A stretch of DNA of 64,000 bases from Rhodococcus sp. P-2 (GCF_016598535.1 NZ_CP066779.1:5826053-5890052), one strand, 5' to 3'. Positions 38,220 through 49,661 are shown, numbered from the stretch's first letter. Translations and numbers: made by a program. Notes: a model not told the origin generated them from the letters alone.

Positions 38220-39385
38220 GCGCACTGTCCGGCAAGGCCGCGATCGTCGGAATCGGAGCCACGGATTTCTCGAAGGACTCCGGTCGCAGTGAACTGCGAC
38301 TGGCCGCCGAGGCTGTTCAAGCCGCGTTGGACGACGCAGGTCTGACACCCGCCGACGTCGACGGTCTTACCTCGTTCACCATGGACACCAACACCGAAGT
38401 CGCGGTGGCTCGTTCGGTGGGTATCCCGAACCTCAAGTTCTTCAGTCGTATTCACTATGGTGGCGGTGCCGCTGCGGCGACGATTCAGCAGGCGGCCATG
38501 GCGGTCGCCACTGGCGTCGCAGACGTCGTCGTCGCTTACCGCGCGTTCAACGAGCGATCGGGTGCGCGTTTCGGGCAGGTGAACTCCGGCCTTGTGGCGC
38601 AGGTCAATTCGTCGGGGACGGACAACGCCTTCTCCTATCCTCACGGATTGGGTACTCCCGCATCGTTTGTCGCGATGGTCGCGCAGCGGTACATGCACGT
38701 ATACGGAGCGTCCAGCGAGGACTTCGGTCGAATCGCCGTCGCGGACCGTAAGCACGCAGCCACCAATCCGAAGGCGTTCTTCTATGGAAAACCGATCACC
38801 CTCGAGGACCATCAGAACTCGCGATTCATCGCCGAACCTTTGCATCTCCTCGATTGCTGCCAGGAATCCGACGGAGGCATCGCCATCGTCGTCACCTCGG
38901 CCGAACGAGCCAAAGATCTGAAGAACACCCCTGCCGTTATCGCTGCGGCCGCACAAGGCAGCGGGGCAGATCAATACATCATGACCAGCTATTACCGTGA
39001 CGGTCTGACCGGCCTACCGGAGATGGGCCTTGTCGGCGATCAACTCTGGTCACAAAGTGGGCTGCGCCCGTCGGACATGCAGACGGCGATCTTCTACGAC
39101 CACTTCACGCCCTATGTTCTGATGCAGCTCGAGGAACTCGGTTTCTGCGGTAGGGGAGAGGCCAAGGACTTCATTGCCGGTGGCGCAATCGAACTCGGCG
39201 GCAAGCTTCCGATCAACACCCACGGTGGACAGCTCGGCGAGGCATACATCCACGGGATGAACGGTATCGCCGAGGGAGTTCGGCAGATCCGCGGTACTTC
39301 GGTCAACCAGGTCGACTCCGTCGAGAATGTACTGGTGACTGCGGGCACGGGAGTTCCGACATCGGGGCTTGTGCTGACTCGCTGA
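38216..39385 (+). CDS. ltp2: Steroid side-chain aldolase Ltp2 (thiolase-like lipid-transfer protein)
   Basis: 389 residues, thiolase superfamily. It catalyses the retro-aldol cleavage releasing propionyl-CoA and leaving a 17-keto steroid, in complex with the DUF35 domain of ChsH2. Motifs include GIGATDFSKDSGRSELRLAAEA at the start, GGGAAAATIQQAAMAVATG, and the C-terminal PINTHGGQLGEAYIHGMNG. A catalytic Tyr replaces thiolase Cys chemistry in this family. It is the last gene of the operon; two hairpins follow (39428-39458 and 39479-39497). Confidence 0.95.
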   Translation: MSALSGKAAIVGIGATDFSKDSGRSELRLAAEAVQAALDDAGLTPADVDGLTSFTMDTNTEVAVARSVGIPNLKFFSRIHYGGGAAAATIQQAAMAVATGVADVVVAYRAFNERSGARFGQVNSGLVAQVNSSGTDNAFSYPHGLGTPASFVAMVAQRYMHVYGASSEDFGRIAVADRKHAATNPKAFFYGKPITLEDHQNSRFIAEPLHLLDCCQESDGGIAIVVTSAERAKDLKNTPAVIAAAAQGSGADQYIMTSYYRDGLTGLPEMGLVGDQLWSQSGLRPSDMQTAIFYDHFTPYVLMQLEELGFCGRGEAKDFIAGGAIELGGKLPINTHGGQLGEAYIHGMNGIAEGVRQIRGTSVNQVDSVENVLVTAGTGVPTSGLVLTR

Positions 39386-39427
39386 TTGATCGAGGGCACA
39401 GCTCCGTCCCGCGTCACGGCCTGTTGG

Positions 39428-39458
39428 CACCGCATCGGAGGATCTCTTCGATGCGGTG
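39428..39458 (+). terminator. Hairpin after ltp2
   Basis: CACCGCATCG at 39428-39437 pairs perfectly with CGATGCGGTG at 39449-39458 around an 11-base loop, 43 bases after the ltp2 stop. A second hairpin, CCTGAGG-TTCGT-CCTCAGG, follows at 39479-39497. Either could end the steroid operon or the HNH remnant that converges on it. Confidence 0.6.
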
Positions 39459-39492
39459 CTCGGCTATGTTCTGTTGTGCCTGAGGTTCGTCC

Positions 39493-39609
39493 TCAGGTTG
39501 TGAAGGTGGTGTTCGCCGGCCGCGGGTGCCGCTGCGGATCGATCGAGGGCGGCGGGATGAACCACGGCTTGTTGTCGACCCCGATCCGGATCTCCCATTT
39601 GCCGACGAA
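39493..39609 (-). pseudogene. C-terminal remnant of a DUF222/HNH (13E12-type) endonuclease
   Basis: Read on the minus strand from 39609 the frame gives FVGKWEIRIGVDN, then KPWFIPPPSIDPQRHPRP and a TGA stop at 39493-39495. The phrase PWFIPPPSIDP followed by an Arg/Pro tail is the usual C-terminal end of actinobacterial DUF222/HNH endonucleases (13E12 repeat family). Only about 38 codons remain. The upstream part, with the HNH motif, is replaced by the 5S rRNA gene that begins a few bases away at about 39614. It cannot be expressed as a functional enzyme. Confidence 0.75.
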
Positions 39610-39613
39610 CCCG

Positions 39614-39732
39614 TTACGGCGGTCATAGCGAAGGGGAAACGCCCGGTCCCATTCCGAACCCGGAAGCTAAGCCCTTCAGCGCCGATGGTACTGCACTCGA
39701 CAGGGTGTGGGAGAGTAGGACACCGCCGAACA
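39614..39732 (+). rRNA. rrf: 5S ribosomal RNA, solitary copy
   Basis: The sequence runs TTACGGCGGTCATAGCG, CCATTCCGAACCCGGAAGC, then GGGTGTGGGAGAGTAGG and ACACCGCCGAAC, all standard actinobacterial 5S elements. The ends pair (CGGCGGT with ACCGCCG) to form helix I. Length of about 119 bases is normal, and no disabling change was seen. No 23S or 16S sequence precedes it: the upstream 230 bases are the HNH remnant and the end of the steroid operon. A strong terminator follows. Its own promoter is not evident. Confidence 0.93.
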
Positions 39733-39743
39733 CACTGTAAGAG

Positions 39744-39775
39744 AAGCCCCCCAACCAGTCATGGTTGGGGGGCTT
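39744..39775 (+). terminator. Intrinsic terminator after 5S rRNA
   Basis: A 14-bp perfect stem (AAGCCCCCCAACCA at 39744-39757, complement at 39762-39775) with a GTCA loop, followed by TTCTCA. It is the kind of terminator normally found at the end of an rrn operon. Confidence 0.92.
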
Positions 39776-39805
39776 TCTCATACCCAAAACACACCCACCA
39801 CCCCG

Positions 39806-39865
39806 CCCGACGTCGAGCGAACGGTACGTCTGTCGCCTCAGATCGACCGAACGTACCGTTCACAC
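39806..39865. repeat. 60-bp repeat, copy 1, with internal inverted repeat
   Basis: This 60-bp block recurs at 39914-39973 with only two differences. Internally GAACGGTACGT (39819-39829) is complementary to ACGTACCGTTC (39851-39861), so each copy could fold into an 11-bp hairpin with a 21-base loop. The block does not look coding and may be an extragenic palindromic element. Confidence 0.8.
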
Positions 39866-39913
39866 CACCAGGGGCAGGCCACTGGCGGCACCGTCACTGC
39901 CGGCTCACCACCC

Positions 39914-39973
39914 CCCGACGTCGAGCGAACGGTACATCCGTCGCCTCAGATCGACCGAACGTACCGTTCACAC
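39914..39973. repeat. 60-bp repeat, copy 2
   Basis: Same block as copy 1, starting 108 bases later; the 48 bases between them are unrelated. The inverted-repeat arms have one mismatch here (GAACGGTACAT). The following 170 bases, up to the gene at 40144, hold a GGGCA-rich microsatellite (39979-39996) and otherwise nothing recognised. Confidence 0.8.
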
Positions 39974-40143
39974 GATCAGGGCAGGGCAGGGCAGAGCGAA
40001 GGCAGACGGGGTGAGGAAGATGCCGGCGCCGAAGCACATAGCGACTTATTAGCCAAGGTACAGATTGTGAACCCCCTCATAAGTTCGAAGTACTCTCCGA
40101 TTTTGTGCCTTTGTCCCTAGCACTTTGGCCTAGGCTGAGTGAC

Positions 40144-41565
40144 ATGGTGGGGTTGAGCAGCTCGAGGGTGTCGCATTTGCGACTCGTTCCGACGGAACCG
40201 GAAGAACTGCAAAGGTTTGTTCAAGAAGTTGGCGGAGAGCGTGGGGGCTTTCCGTTTGCGCGCTCGTTGCGTTCGCAGCGGCGCTCGGTTCCAGCGCAGT
40301 ACGCGATACGTATCAGTGTCGACAATGTTTCCACTCAGATCTGGCGACGAATTCTCGTCACTTCAGATCTGAATCTGGATGACCTGCATTCCGTGGTCCA
40401 ACAAGCAATGGGGTGGAGTGACCTCCATTCGCACGCCTGGTCCAAGTCCGGAAGGAGATTTCCGGGTGAGGTCGAAGAGTATGTGGCGTCCGGAAGCAAC
40501 GCAGAACAGCGCCGCCCCGGCCGAGTGGCGGTCGTGGAGTCCGCGGTACGCCTGGACGAGGTCATGGTCTTGCCAGGTGATGAGCTCAGCTATCGCTATG
40601 GGCGTTACGGGAATTGGCGCCACACACTGACTCTCGAATCTTCGGACCGACTGCCCGACGGTTTTCAAGTTGTGTGCGCCGCGGGTCGCGGCGCATGTCC
40701 TCCGGAAGAATGCGTCGGGCCTGACGAGTACGAGCAGCTCCTCGGTGTCCTCGCTTCGGAGAAGCTGCGCTCCCACGAGTGGACTCTCGAATGGCCGCAA
40801 ACTGAATTCGAGCCGACACGATTCGAAATCGCCGAGGTCAACGGTCGCCTGTCCGACAGGCGTACATCTCGACCGGACGAGATCGTTGCGCCGTACGACG
40901 TTGCAAAGCTCGTCGAATGCCTGGAACCCGCGCGAGTCCCGGAATTGCACGCGGTTCTGGACCGAGCCGGCATCGAAGATCGGTCGGCAGTCGGAGAGCT
41001 GATCCACCTCGAGGCCGGCCACCGCCTTCAGGCGGTCCTGACGCTGATCGGTGTCGAAGGGATCGAGGCGGATGATTTCTTCACGACCGTCGATGCGATG
41101 CTCGACGAACCTGAACTAGGACCTGTCAATCTCCCCAAAGGGCGTTCACTCTTCGCAGTACTCAAGAGGTTTGGCCTGGTACGAAAGCACAAAGGGCAGA
41201 TTGTTCTGACGAAGCGGGGACAGTCAGCCCAGCGGGACGCGTCGATGATGTGGTCGGTAATCGTCGAAGGGGTTCCGGTTGCGCCGGGTGGCTCGCAGCG
41301 GGCGGTGGAGCTCCTTGCACTCCTCGCAGTTGCGGCTGGCATGTCGCCGTCAGATCGTCATCGCTTCGTCTCGCGTGCGCTCGAACCGATTCGCGCGTCG
41401 AGCATCCTGATGTCAGGAGCTCAGACCGCCAAACGTGACACATCGGGGAGCACCGTAGAGGTGCTTGGTTTGATCGGGGCTACGGGCTACGAGCTAGGGA
41501 AGTTCGGCACCAAAGCGGACTCGTCCTGGGCTCCCTATCTCGCGAGGGCGATTCTGCAGCGTTAG
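40144..41565 (+). CDS. Plasmid pRiA4b ORF-3-like protein
   Basis: 473 residues from the ATG at 40144; function unknown. The N-terminal half (about 45-220) is a pRiA4b ORF-3 domain: YAIRISVDNVSTQIWRRILV, then LDDLHSVVQQAMGWSDLHSHAW and the late phrase CPPEECVGPDEYEQLL. This domain is frequent on plasmids and in genomic islands. The C-terminal half contains a segment like the end of such proteins in actinobacteria (LFAVLKRFGLVRKHKGQIVLTKRG), resembling a winged-helix. No enzymatic motif is visible. Its position beside the solitary 5S gene and repeats suggests acquired DNA. Confidence 0.8.
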   Translation: MVGLSSSRVSHLRLVPTEPEELQRFVQEVGGERGGFPFARSLRSQRRSVPAQYAIRISVDNVSTQIWRRILVTSDLNLDDLHSVVQQAMGWSDLHSHAWSKSGRRFPGEVEEYVASGSNAEQRRPGRVAVVESAVRLDEVMVLPGDELSYRYGRYGNWRHTLTLESSDRLPDGFQVVCAAGRGACPPEECVGPDEYEQLLGVLASEKLRSHEWTLEWPQTEFEPTRFEIAEVNGRLSDRRTSRPDEIVAPYDVAKLVECLEPARVPELHAVLDRAGIEDRSAVGELIHLEAGHRLQAVLTLIGVEGIEADDFFTTVDAMLDEPELGPVNLPKGRSLFAVLKRFGLVRKHKGQIVLTKRGQSAQRDASMMWSVIVEGVPVAPGGSQRAVELLALLAVAAGMSPSDRHRFVSRALEPIRASSILMSGAQTAKRDTSGSTVEVLGLIGATGYELGKFGTKADSSWAPYLARAILQR

Positions 41566-41587
41566 CTCAAGCATGGTCGCAGACAAA

Positions 41588-41632
41588 CGAAACGGGGTTC
41601 AATCCGGAAATACCGGATCAAACCCCGTTTCG
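41588..41632. terminator. Bidirectional terminator between pRiA4b-like gene and terD
   Basis: A 20-bp stem with two mismatches: the left arm begins CGAAACGGGGTT at 41588 and ends at 41607; the right arm ends AACCCCGTTTCG at 41632; the loop is AAATA. It lies between two convergent genes. Confidence 0.85.
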
Positions 41633-41646
41633 CGTACCGATAGAGA

Positions 41647-42222
41647 TCAGATGTTGACGCCGTAGTCGCGGGCGATGCCGGCGAGTCCGGATGCGTATCC
41701 CTGTCCGACTGCGCGGAACTTCCACTCGCCGTTGTGGCGGTAGAGCTCACCGAAAAGCATGGCGGTCTCGGTGGAAGCGTCTTCCGAGAGGTCGTAGCGT
41801 GCCAGCTCGGAGCCATTCGACAGATCTACGACGCGGATGTAGGCGTTGGTGACCTGCCCGAAGGACTGGAGTCGAGCATCGGCGTCGTGAATCGAGACGG
41901 GGAAGAAGATGTTGGTGACGTTGGGCGGTACAGCCGGGAGGTCGACGTTGATGACCTCGTCGTCGCCGTCACCTTCACCGGTGAGGTTGTCGCCGGTGTG
42001 CTCGATGGACCCGTCGGGCGAGCGAAGGTTGTTGTAAAAGACGAAGTGCAAGTCGGAAAGGACCTTGCGTTCCGGGCCGGTGACCAACGCGCTGGCGTCG
42101 AGGTCGAAGTCGGCACCACTGGTACTGCGTGCATCCCAGCCGAGACCGACTGCGACCTTGGTGAGGTTGGGTGCGGCCTTCGACAGAGATACGTTGCCGC
42201 CCTTGGCAAGTGTGACGCCCAT
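41647..42222 (-). CDS. terD: TerD family calcium-binding stress protein
   Basis: 191 residues, the standard length. The calcium-binding acidic motifs of TerD are intact: [13 protein letters not shown] (about 35-47), [22 protein letters not shown] (about 74-95) and [13 protein letters not shown]. Related proteins are linked to tellurite resistance, phage inhibition and general stress; a lone terD is common in actinobacteria. AGAGGAA upstream of the ATG is a good ribosome binding site, and a 9-bp hairpin sits just before it (42239-42263). No other ter genes are in the window. Confidence 0.93.
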   Translation of the reverse strand: MGVTLAKGGNVSLSKAAPNLTKVAVGLGWDARSTSGADFDLDASALVTGPERKVLSDLHFVFYNNLRSPDGSIEHTGDNLTGEGDGDDEVINVDLPAVPPNVTNIFFPVSIHDADARLQSFGQVTNAYIRVVDLSNGSELARYDLSEDASTETAMLFGELYRHNGEWKFRAVGQGYASGLAGIARDYGVNI

Positions 42223-42238
42223 TCAGGTTCCTCTCGTT

Positions 42239-42263
42239 CGAACGAAGTGAATTTCTTCGTTCG
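42239..42263 (-). promoter_or_regulatory. Inverted repeat in the terD leader
   Basis: CGAACGAAG (42239-42247) and CTTCGTTCG (42255-42263) form a perfect 9-bp inverted repeat with a seven-base spacer, ending about five bases before the terD ribosome binding site. It could be an operator or a leader hairpin affecting translation. Confidence 0.5.
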
Positions 42264-42335
42264 GGAGTTCTGTGTTGTCCGTTCTCGACTCACATTACCG
42301 TGAGCGGGTGGGTGCGGTTCGACCGAATAGGCACC

Positions 42336-45518
<3,183 letters not shown>

Positions 45519-45630
45519 GGGGCCAGCCTAGTAGCGGCGACCGACAGATATTGTCGTGGTCGTTTGTCCAAGAAAGTTCGAACTGCACGGTATGTTCACG
45601 GAAAACATCTTTGACTGGTTTGGGAGTTTC

Positions 45631-46749
45631 ATGAGGACTGAGCGGCGTGCGTGGATCCGATCTGCGCGCACAGGTGCGGTGTGTGTGGCCGTTTGTGCAC
45701 TTTCTTTGCAGTTGGGCGGACTGTCGACGGCAGCGCCGAGTTCCGGGAGCGCGGGAAGCTCGGGAAGTCTGGGCAGCGTCGAGGGCAGCGTGAGTTCGGG
45801 GTCGACGATCCCGGGACCACTTCAGGAGGATCCGGGCCCCAAACCGGACCTGCGCGACGACATCGTCGTCCCGGCCATCGTCGGTGAGAAGGTGACCGCA
45901 CCGCAGGCGGTCAGGCTGACGGTGGCGTCGCCTGCACTTCGACGCGAGGTCGGCGTCGAGATTTTGCTACCCGCTGACAATTCGGTTCCGCGCCCGGCGC
46001 TGTACATGCTCGAGGGTGTCGATGCCGGTGAGAAGAGCAGCGGATGGATGACGATCGGCGGCGCTCCGGCGTTCTTCGCCGACAAGAACGTCAACGTCGT
46101 GATGCTCAACGGTGGAATCGCGAGCCTGTACTCGGACTGGGAGAATCCGGATCCGCGGCTGGGACTGCACAAGTGGGAAACCTTCATCACCGAAGAGTTG
46201 CCACCGCTGATCGACGCACGGTTGAAGACCAACGGCATCAACGCGATTGCCGGCAATTCCATGGGTGCAATGGGTGCAATGATGCTCGCCCAACGCTTTC
46301 CGGACATGTATCGTGGCGTCGCGGTTTTCAGTGGCTGCTACTCCACGATGGATCCGCTCGGCCGAACTGCCGTCCAGGCCACGATTTCTTCGCGAAGCGG
46401 AGATCCGGCCAACATCTGGGGTGTGCCAGGAGGCCCCGAGTGGGAGGCACACGATTCGTTGATCAACGCAGAGAAGCTGCGTGGCAAGGAGATCTACGTG
46501 TCGACGGCCAATGGTCGTCCCGGATCCGACGAGACTCTGCAGACTCCGGAACTACTCGAGCGTCTGGTGATCGGCGGCGGCATCGAGGTTGCTGCGCACG
46601 CCTGTACCAAGATGTTCGACGCGCGGTTGCAGGAGCTGAAGATTCCGGCGCAGGTGGATTACGAGCCGAACGGCACACATGCGTGGGCATATTGGCGTGA
46701 ACGACTACCCAAGGCGTGGCCGACTTTGTCCCGGGCGTTGGGCGTCTGA
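45631..46749 (+). CDS. Exported antigen-85-like mycolyltransferase/esterase
   Basis: 372 residues from the ATG at 45631, with GGGAG upstream. A signal peptide (about 1-35, with CVAVCALSLQLGGLSTAAP) is followed by a Gly/Ser linker (about 38-60). The alpha/beta-hydrolase domain has the nucleophile elbow GNSMGAMG (Ser about 210), an oxyanion-side region PALYMLEGVDAGEKSSGW, and the catalytic His in NGTHAWAYW (about 352). This is the layout of Ag85-type enzymes that transfer mycolates to trehalose or arabinogalactan in mycolata. Mycolyltransferase activity is inferred from the family; a simple esterase is possible. Confidence 0.85.
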   Translation: MRTERRAWIRSARTGAVCVAVCALSLQLGGLSTAAPSSGSAGSSGSLGSVEGSVSSGSTIPGPLQEDPGPKPDLRDDIVVPAIVGEKVTAPQAVRLTVASPALRREVGVEILLPADNSVPRPALYMLEGVDAGEKSSGWMTIGGAPAFFADKNVNVVMLNGGIASLYSDWENPDPRLGLHKWETFITEELPPLIDARLKTNGINAIAGNSMGAMGAMMLAQRFPDMYRGVAVFSGCYSTMDPLGRTAVQATISSRSGDPANIWGVPGGPEWEAHDSLINAEKLRGKEIYVSTANGRPGSDETLQTPELLERLVIGGGIEVAAHACTKMFDARLQELKIPAQVDYEPNGTHAWAYWRERLPKAWPTLSRALGV

Positions 46750-46789
46750 CGGTTCGGCAACAGTTTGTGCAGTTCCGGGTGAAAAGCAA

Positions 46790-46823
46790 CGTCCCCGCAC
46801 CGTATTGCTCAGGTGCGGGGACG
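46790..46823. terminator. Bidirectional terminator
   Basis: CGTCCCCGCACC (46790-46801) pairs with GGTGCGGGGACG (46812-46823) around a ten-base loop, between the convergent esterase and symporter genes. Confidence 0.85.
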
Positions 46824-46842
46824 CTGCTGTTGTCAGCGAGGG

Positions 46843-48216
46843 TTACGCGTCGACAAGTTCCTCGGCGAAGGGATCACCGTTGCGGGGAGCGTCGAAGCGC
46901 TCCTTGTCGAGGATGCCCTCACGCTTTGCGACGATGACCGGAACCAGAGCCTGGCCGGTGACGTTGACTGCGGTACGGCCCATGTCGACGATCGGTTCGA
47001 CTGCGAGGAGCAGTCCGACGCCGGCCAGGGGAAGACCCAGGGTGGAGAGCGTGAGTGTGAGCATGACTGTCGCACCGGTGGTTCCGGCCGTTGCTGCCGA
47101 GCCGATGACCGAGACAACGACGATCAGCAGGTAGTCGGTGAAAGTCAGCGGGACGTCGTAGAAGCCGGCGACGAAGATTGCCGCGATCGCGGGATAGATT
47201 GCAGCGCAACCGTCCATCTTCGTGGTGGCACCGAGCGGAACGGCGAACGAGGCGTACTCACGCGGAACACCGAGGTTGCGTTCGGTGACGCGTTCGGTCA
47301 GCGGCAGAGTGCCGATCGACGAGCGCGAGACGAAGCCGAGTTGAGTTGCAGGCCAGACACCGGAGAAGAAGCTTCGGACCGAGAGGCCGTGCGCGGCAAT
47401 CAGGATGGGGTAGACCACGAAGAAGACGATGGCCAGACCGATGTAGATGGCGGCGGTGAATACGCCCAGCGAGCCGATTGCATCCCAGCCGTAGGTGGCG
47501 ACAGCGTTGGCGATCAGTGCGGCCGTACCGATCGGGGCAAGGCGAATGATCCACCACAGGACCTTCTGGACGATCGCGAGCAGTGACGCGTTGAACTCGA
47601 GGAACGGAGCAGCCTTGGGGCCGATCTTCAGCGCCGCGATACCGATTGCGCCGGCGATGACGAGCAGCTGCAGGACGTTGAAGCTCAGGGATGTGGTTGC
47701 TACTCCCTCTGCGACGGAAGTCTTTGCGCCCAGCCCCAGGAAGTTGTTCGGAACCAGTCCGGTGATGAACGCCCACCATGAACCCGAACTCTTGGGTTCC
47801 TTCGCAGCGTCGGCGGCGACGTCGGTCCGCGAACCGGGATCGGTGATCAGGCCGACGATGATGCCGATGATCACGGCGATGAAAGCGGTGATGGCGAACC
47901 AGAGCAAGGTCTGCACGGCCAGGCGAGCTGCATTGGCGACCTGGCGGAGGTTGGCGATCGAGCTGACGATGGCGGTGAACACCAGCGGGATCACCGCAAC
48001 GGTGAGCAGCTTGACGTAACTAGAACCGATGGTCTGTACGGTGCCGACCAACCAGTTGACGTTGCCGTCGGCTGCGTCAGGCATTGCCCGGGCGACGAGA
48101 CCGATGATGACACCGAGTACGAGACCCGCGACGATCTGCGGTCCGAATGCCGTCGCCCAGGACGGAAAACGGGACGTGGACTTTTCCGGCACGCCGGTGG
48201 AGGTGGAGCTGGGCAT
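46843..48216 (-). CDS. Dicarboxylate/amino acid:cation symporter (DAACS family)
   Basis: 457 residues, multi-pass membrane protein. Family landmarks are present: VGTVQTIGSSYVKLLTVAVIPLVF near the start, the serine-rich re-entrant loop region SRSSIGTLPLTERV, KMDGCAAIYPAIAAIFVAGF with the conserved Asp-Gly, and GTTGATVMLTLTLSTLGLPL followed by VEPIVDMGRTAVNVTG, the substrate and cation site. Likely substrates are C4-dicarboxylates, glutamate or aspartate, taken up with H+ or Na+. A clear hydrophilic insert (about 120-150) is seen in many actinobacterial members. Confidence 0.92.
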   Translation of the reverse strand: MPSSTSTGVPEKSTSRFPSWATAFGPQIVAGLVLGVIIGLVARAMPDAADGNVNWLVGTVQTIGSSYVKLLTVAVIPLVFTAIVSSIANLRQVANAARLAVQTLLWFAITAFIAVIIGIIVGLITDPGSRTDVAADAAKEPKSSGSWWAFITGLVPNNFLGLGAKTSVAEGVATTSLSFNVLQLLVIAGAIGIAALKIGPKAAPFLEFNASLLAIVQKVLWWIIRLAPIGTAALIANAVATYGWDAIGSLGVFTAAIYIGLAIVFFVVYPILIAAHGLSVRSFFSGVWPATQLGFVSRSSIGTLPLTERVTERNLGVPREYASFAVPLGATTKMDGCAAIYPAIAAIFVAGFYDVPLTFTDYLLIVVVSVIGSAATAGTTGATVMLTLTLSTLGLPLAGVGLLLAVEPIVDMGRTAVNVTGQALVPVIVAKREGILDKERFDAPRNGDPFAEELVDA

Positions 48217-48555
48217 GACTATGCCTTTCGAAAATCATGGGAGCGAAACGCAGCGCGGCACCAGAGGCCGGGCAGAATCGAAGAAATGTTTCCTGGTACG
48301 CGTCAAGTCAGAGCGAGCGCGGACACATTGCGCTCGCCTGCAGGCGAAGGTCGACGTAACGCCGACTGGTCAGGAACAACACTGTCCACACACTACTCGC
48401 AGCTTCAACTACTCGATCCCGAGGGTGGCCGCGGGAGTTCGCTTCGTGTTCGTCGGGCGTGCCCCGATCAGTCACTGTTGGTCGGTTGACTAGTCTCGAC
48501 GATCAGTAGGTGCCGCACCGGCGCCTACGCGTCGGCAAGCGGAAGCGAGAGACCG
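48217..48555. other. 339-base divergent intergenic region with overlapping hairpins
   Basis: No gene recognised. It must hold the symporter and phosphodiesterase promoters. Two overlapping structures are visible: GCGAGCGC (48313-48320) with GCGCTCGC (48330-48337), and the 14-bp palindrome TCGCCTGCAGGCGA (48334-48347). They share four bases, so they are mutually exclusive as RNA. TTGACT near 48486 is a possible -35 for the rightward gene. Confidence 0.5.
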
Positions 48556-49461
48556 ATGAGCGTTCGGAATGCCGAGTACCCGCGTCCGAAGCATTTCCTG
48601 GTGCACCTCAGTGACACGCATCTGGTGGCTCAGGGGGAGTTGTACGACGCCGTGGATGCGTCGACGAGATTGCGGGAAGTGCTCAGCGGGATCGTGGCCT
48701 CGGGCGCACGCCCGGACGCACTGATATTCACCGGCGACCTGACCGACCAGGGGCACCCCGACGCATACGCGGAACTGAAAGCCATCGTGGAACCTGTGGC
48801 GGCCGAGATCGATGCGCAGGTCGTCTGGGCGATGGGCAATCACGACGACCGCCCAATGTTCAGATCGTTGCTGCTGGGCGAGGACGCCACCGATCATCCC
48901 GTCGACAACGTCTACGACCTTGACGGACTGCGGGTGATCACCCTGGATTCGTCGGTTCCCGGTCATCACTACGGTGAGATCACGGATCGTCAATTGGATT
49001 GGCTACGAGCAGAATTGGCGGTGTCGGCGCCCGACGGAACAATTCTGGCGCTGCATCATCCGCCGGTTCCGTGCATTCAGGATCTCGCCGTTCTGGTGGA
49101 GTTGCGCGATCAGTCCCGGTTGGCAGACGTATTGCGTGGCAGCGACGTCCGAGCGATTCTTGCCGGGCACCTGCACTATTCGACGACGGCGACGTTTGCC
49201 GGCATTCCGGTGTCCGTGGCGTCGTCGACGTGTTACACCCAGGACTTGAACGTGGAAGTCGGTGGGCAGCGTGGTCGTGACGGGGCTCAGGGGTGCAACC
49301 TGGTGCACGTGTACGACGAGACAATTGTTCATTCGGTCGTTCCACTCGGTGCACACGTGACGGTCGGTGAGCCCGTCGACGCGGCCGAGGGTGCCCGCAG
49401 GCTCGGCGCTGCCGGTATTCGAATCCGCGAGAGCGAAAAGGCAGGCCGCTCGATCGTCTGA
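48556..49461 (+). CDS. cpdA: Class III cyclic nucleotide phosphodiesterase (CpdA/Icc, Rv0805-like)
   Basis: 301 residues, calcineurin-like metallophosphoesterase. All metal-binding motifs are in order: SDTHLV (about 18), [11 protein letters not shown] (about 58), MGNHDDR (about 95), LALHHPPVP (about 170) and [10 protein letters not shown] (about 208). The single DTH start motif, in place of DxH with a longer insert, is typical of the CpdA/Rv0805 group, which hydrolyses 3',5'-cAMP and other cyclic or phosphodiester substrates. The likely role is lowering cAMP, but substrate cannot be fixed from sequence. A SAM riboswitch begins about 75 bases downstream. Confidence 0.9.
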   Translation: MSVRNAEYPRPKHFLVHLSDTHLVAQGELYDAVDASTRLREVLSGIVASGARPDALIFTGDLTDQGHPDAYAELKAIVEPVAAEIDAQVVWAMGNHDDRPMFRSLLLGEDATDHPVDNVYDLDGLRVITLDSSVPGHHYGEITDRQLDWLRAELAVSAPDGTILALHHPPVPCIQDLAVLVELRDQSRLADVLRGSDVRAILAGHLHYSTTATFAGIPVSVASSTCYTQDLNVEVGGQRGRDGAQGCNLVHVYDETIVHSVVPLGAHVTVGEPVDAAEGARRLGAAGIRIRESEKAGRSIV

Positions 49462-49535
49462 GGTGACAGGCGGTTTCCGGCACCCCCGCGCAGTTCTGGG
49501 CGATTGCCGCGCGGTCGCGTACTCACTACCGTCGA

Positions 49536-49655
49536 GGTAGGTGCAGAGCTCCAGCAACAAGGACCGGCTAGCTGGACGGCAACCCTTCATGCCGATGGGG
49601 TGCCCCGGAATCACACCTGGCGATACGCGCGGTGCGTGTCGCAAGCGGCAGTCGC
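49536..49655 (+). ncRNA. SAM-IV riboswitch
   Basis: The leader of the LLM oxidoreductase genes follows the actinobacterial SAM-IV aptamer nearly element by element. P1 is AGGTG (49539-49543) with CACCT (49614-49618). P2 is TCCAGC with GCTGGA. The conserved core reads CGGCAACCC, then GGGGTGCCCCGG, followed by the P4-like hairpin CGATACG/CGTGTCG (49621-49641) and the pseudoknot strand GCAAGCGG. SAM binding is expected to switch expression off. A 9-bp hairpin follows at 49662. Confidence 0.88.
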
Positions 49656-49661
49656 CACGAG

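Noticed and set aside
39806-39973. A CRISPR-like pattern: two near-identical 60-bp blocks separated by 48 bases.
   Set aside because: Only two copies, repeat too long, and each copy is internally palindromic; no cas gene is nearby. An extragenic repeat pair fits better.
39526-40120. Open reading frames across the 5S gene and the repeats, giving peptides with repeated ERTVHT-like phrases.
   Set aside because: They run through an rRNA gene, its terminator and the repeats, and have no ribosome binding site or recognisable domain; the repeated phrases only reflect the repeated DNA.
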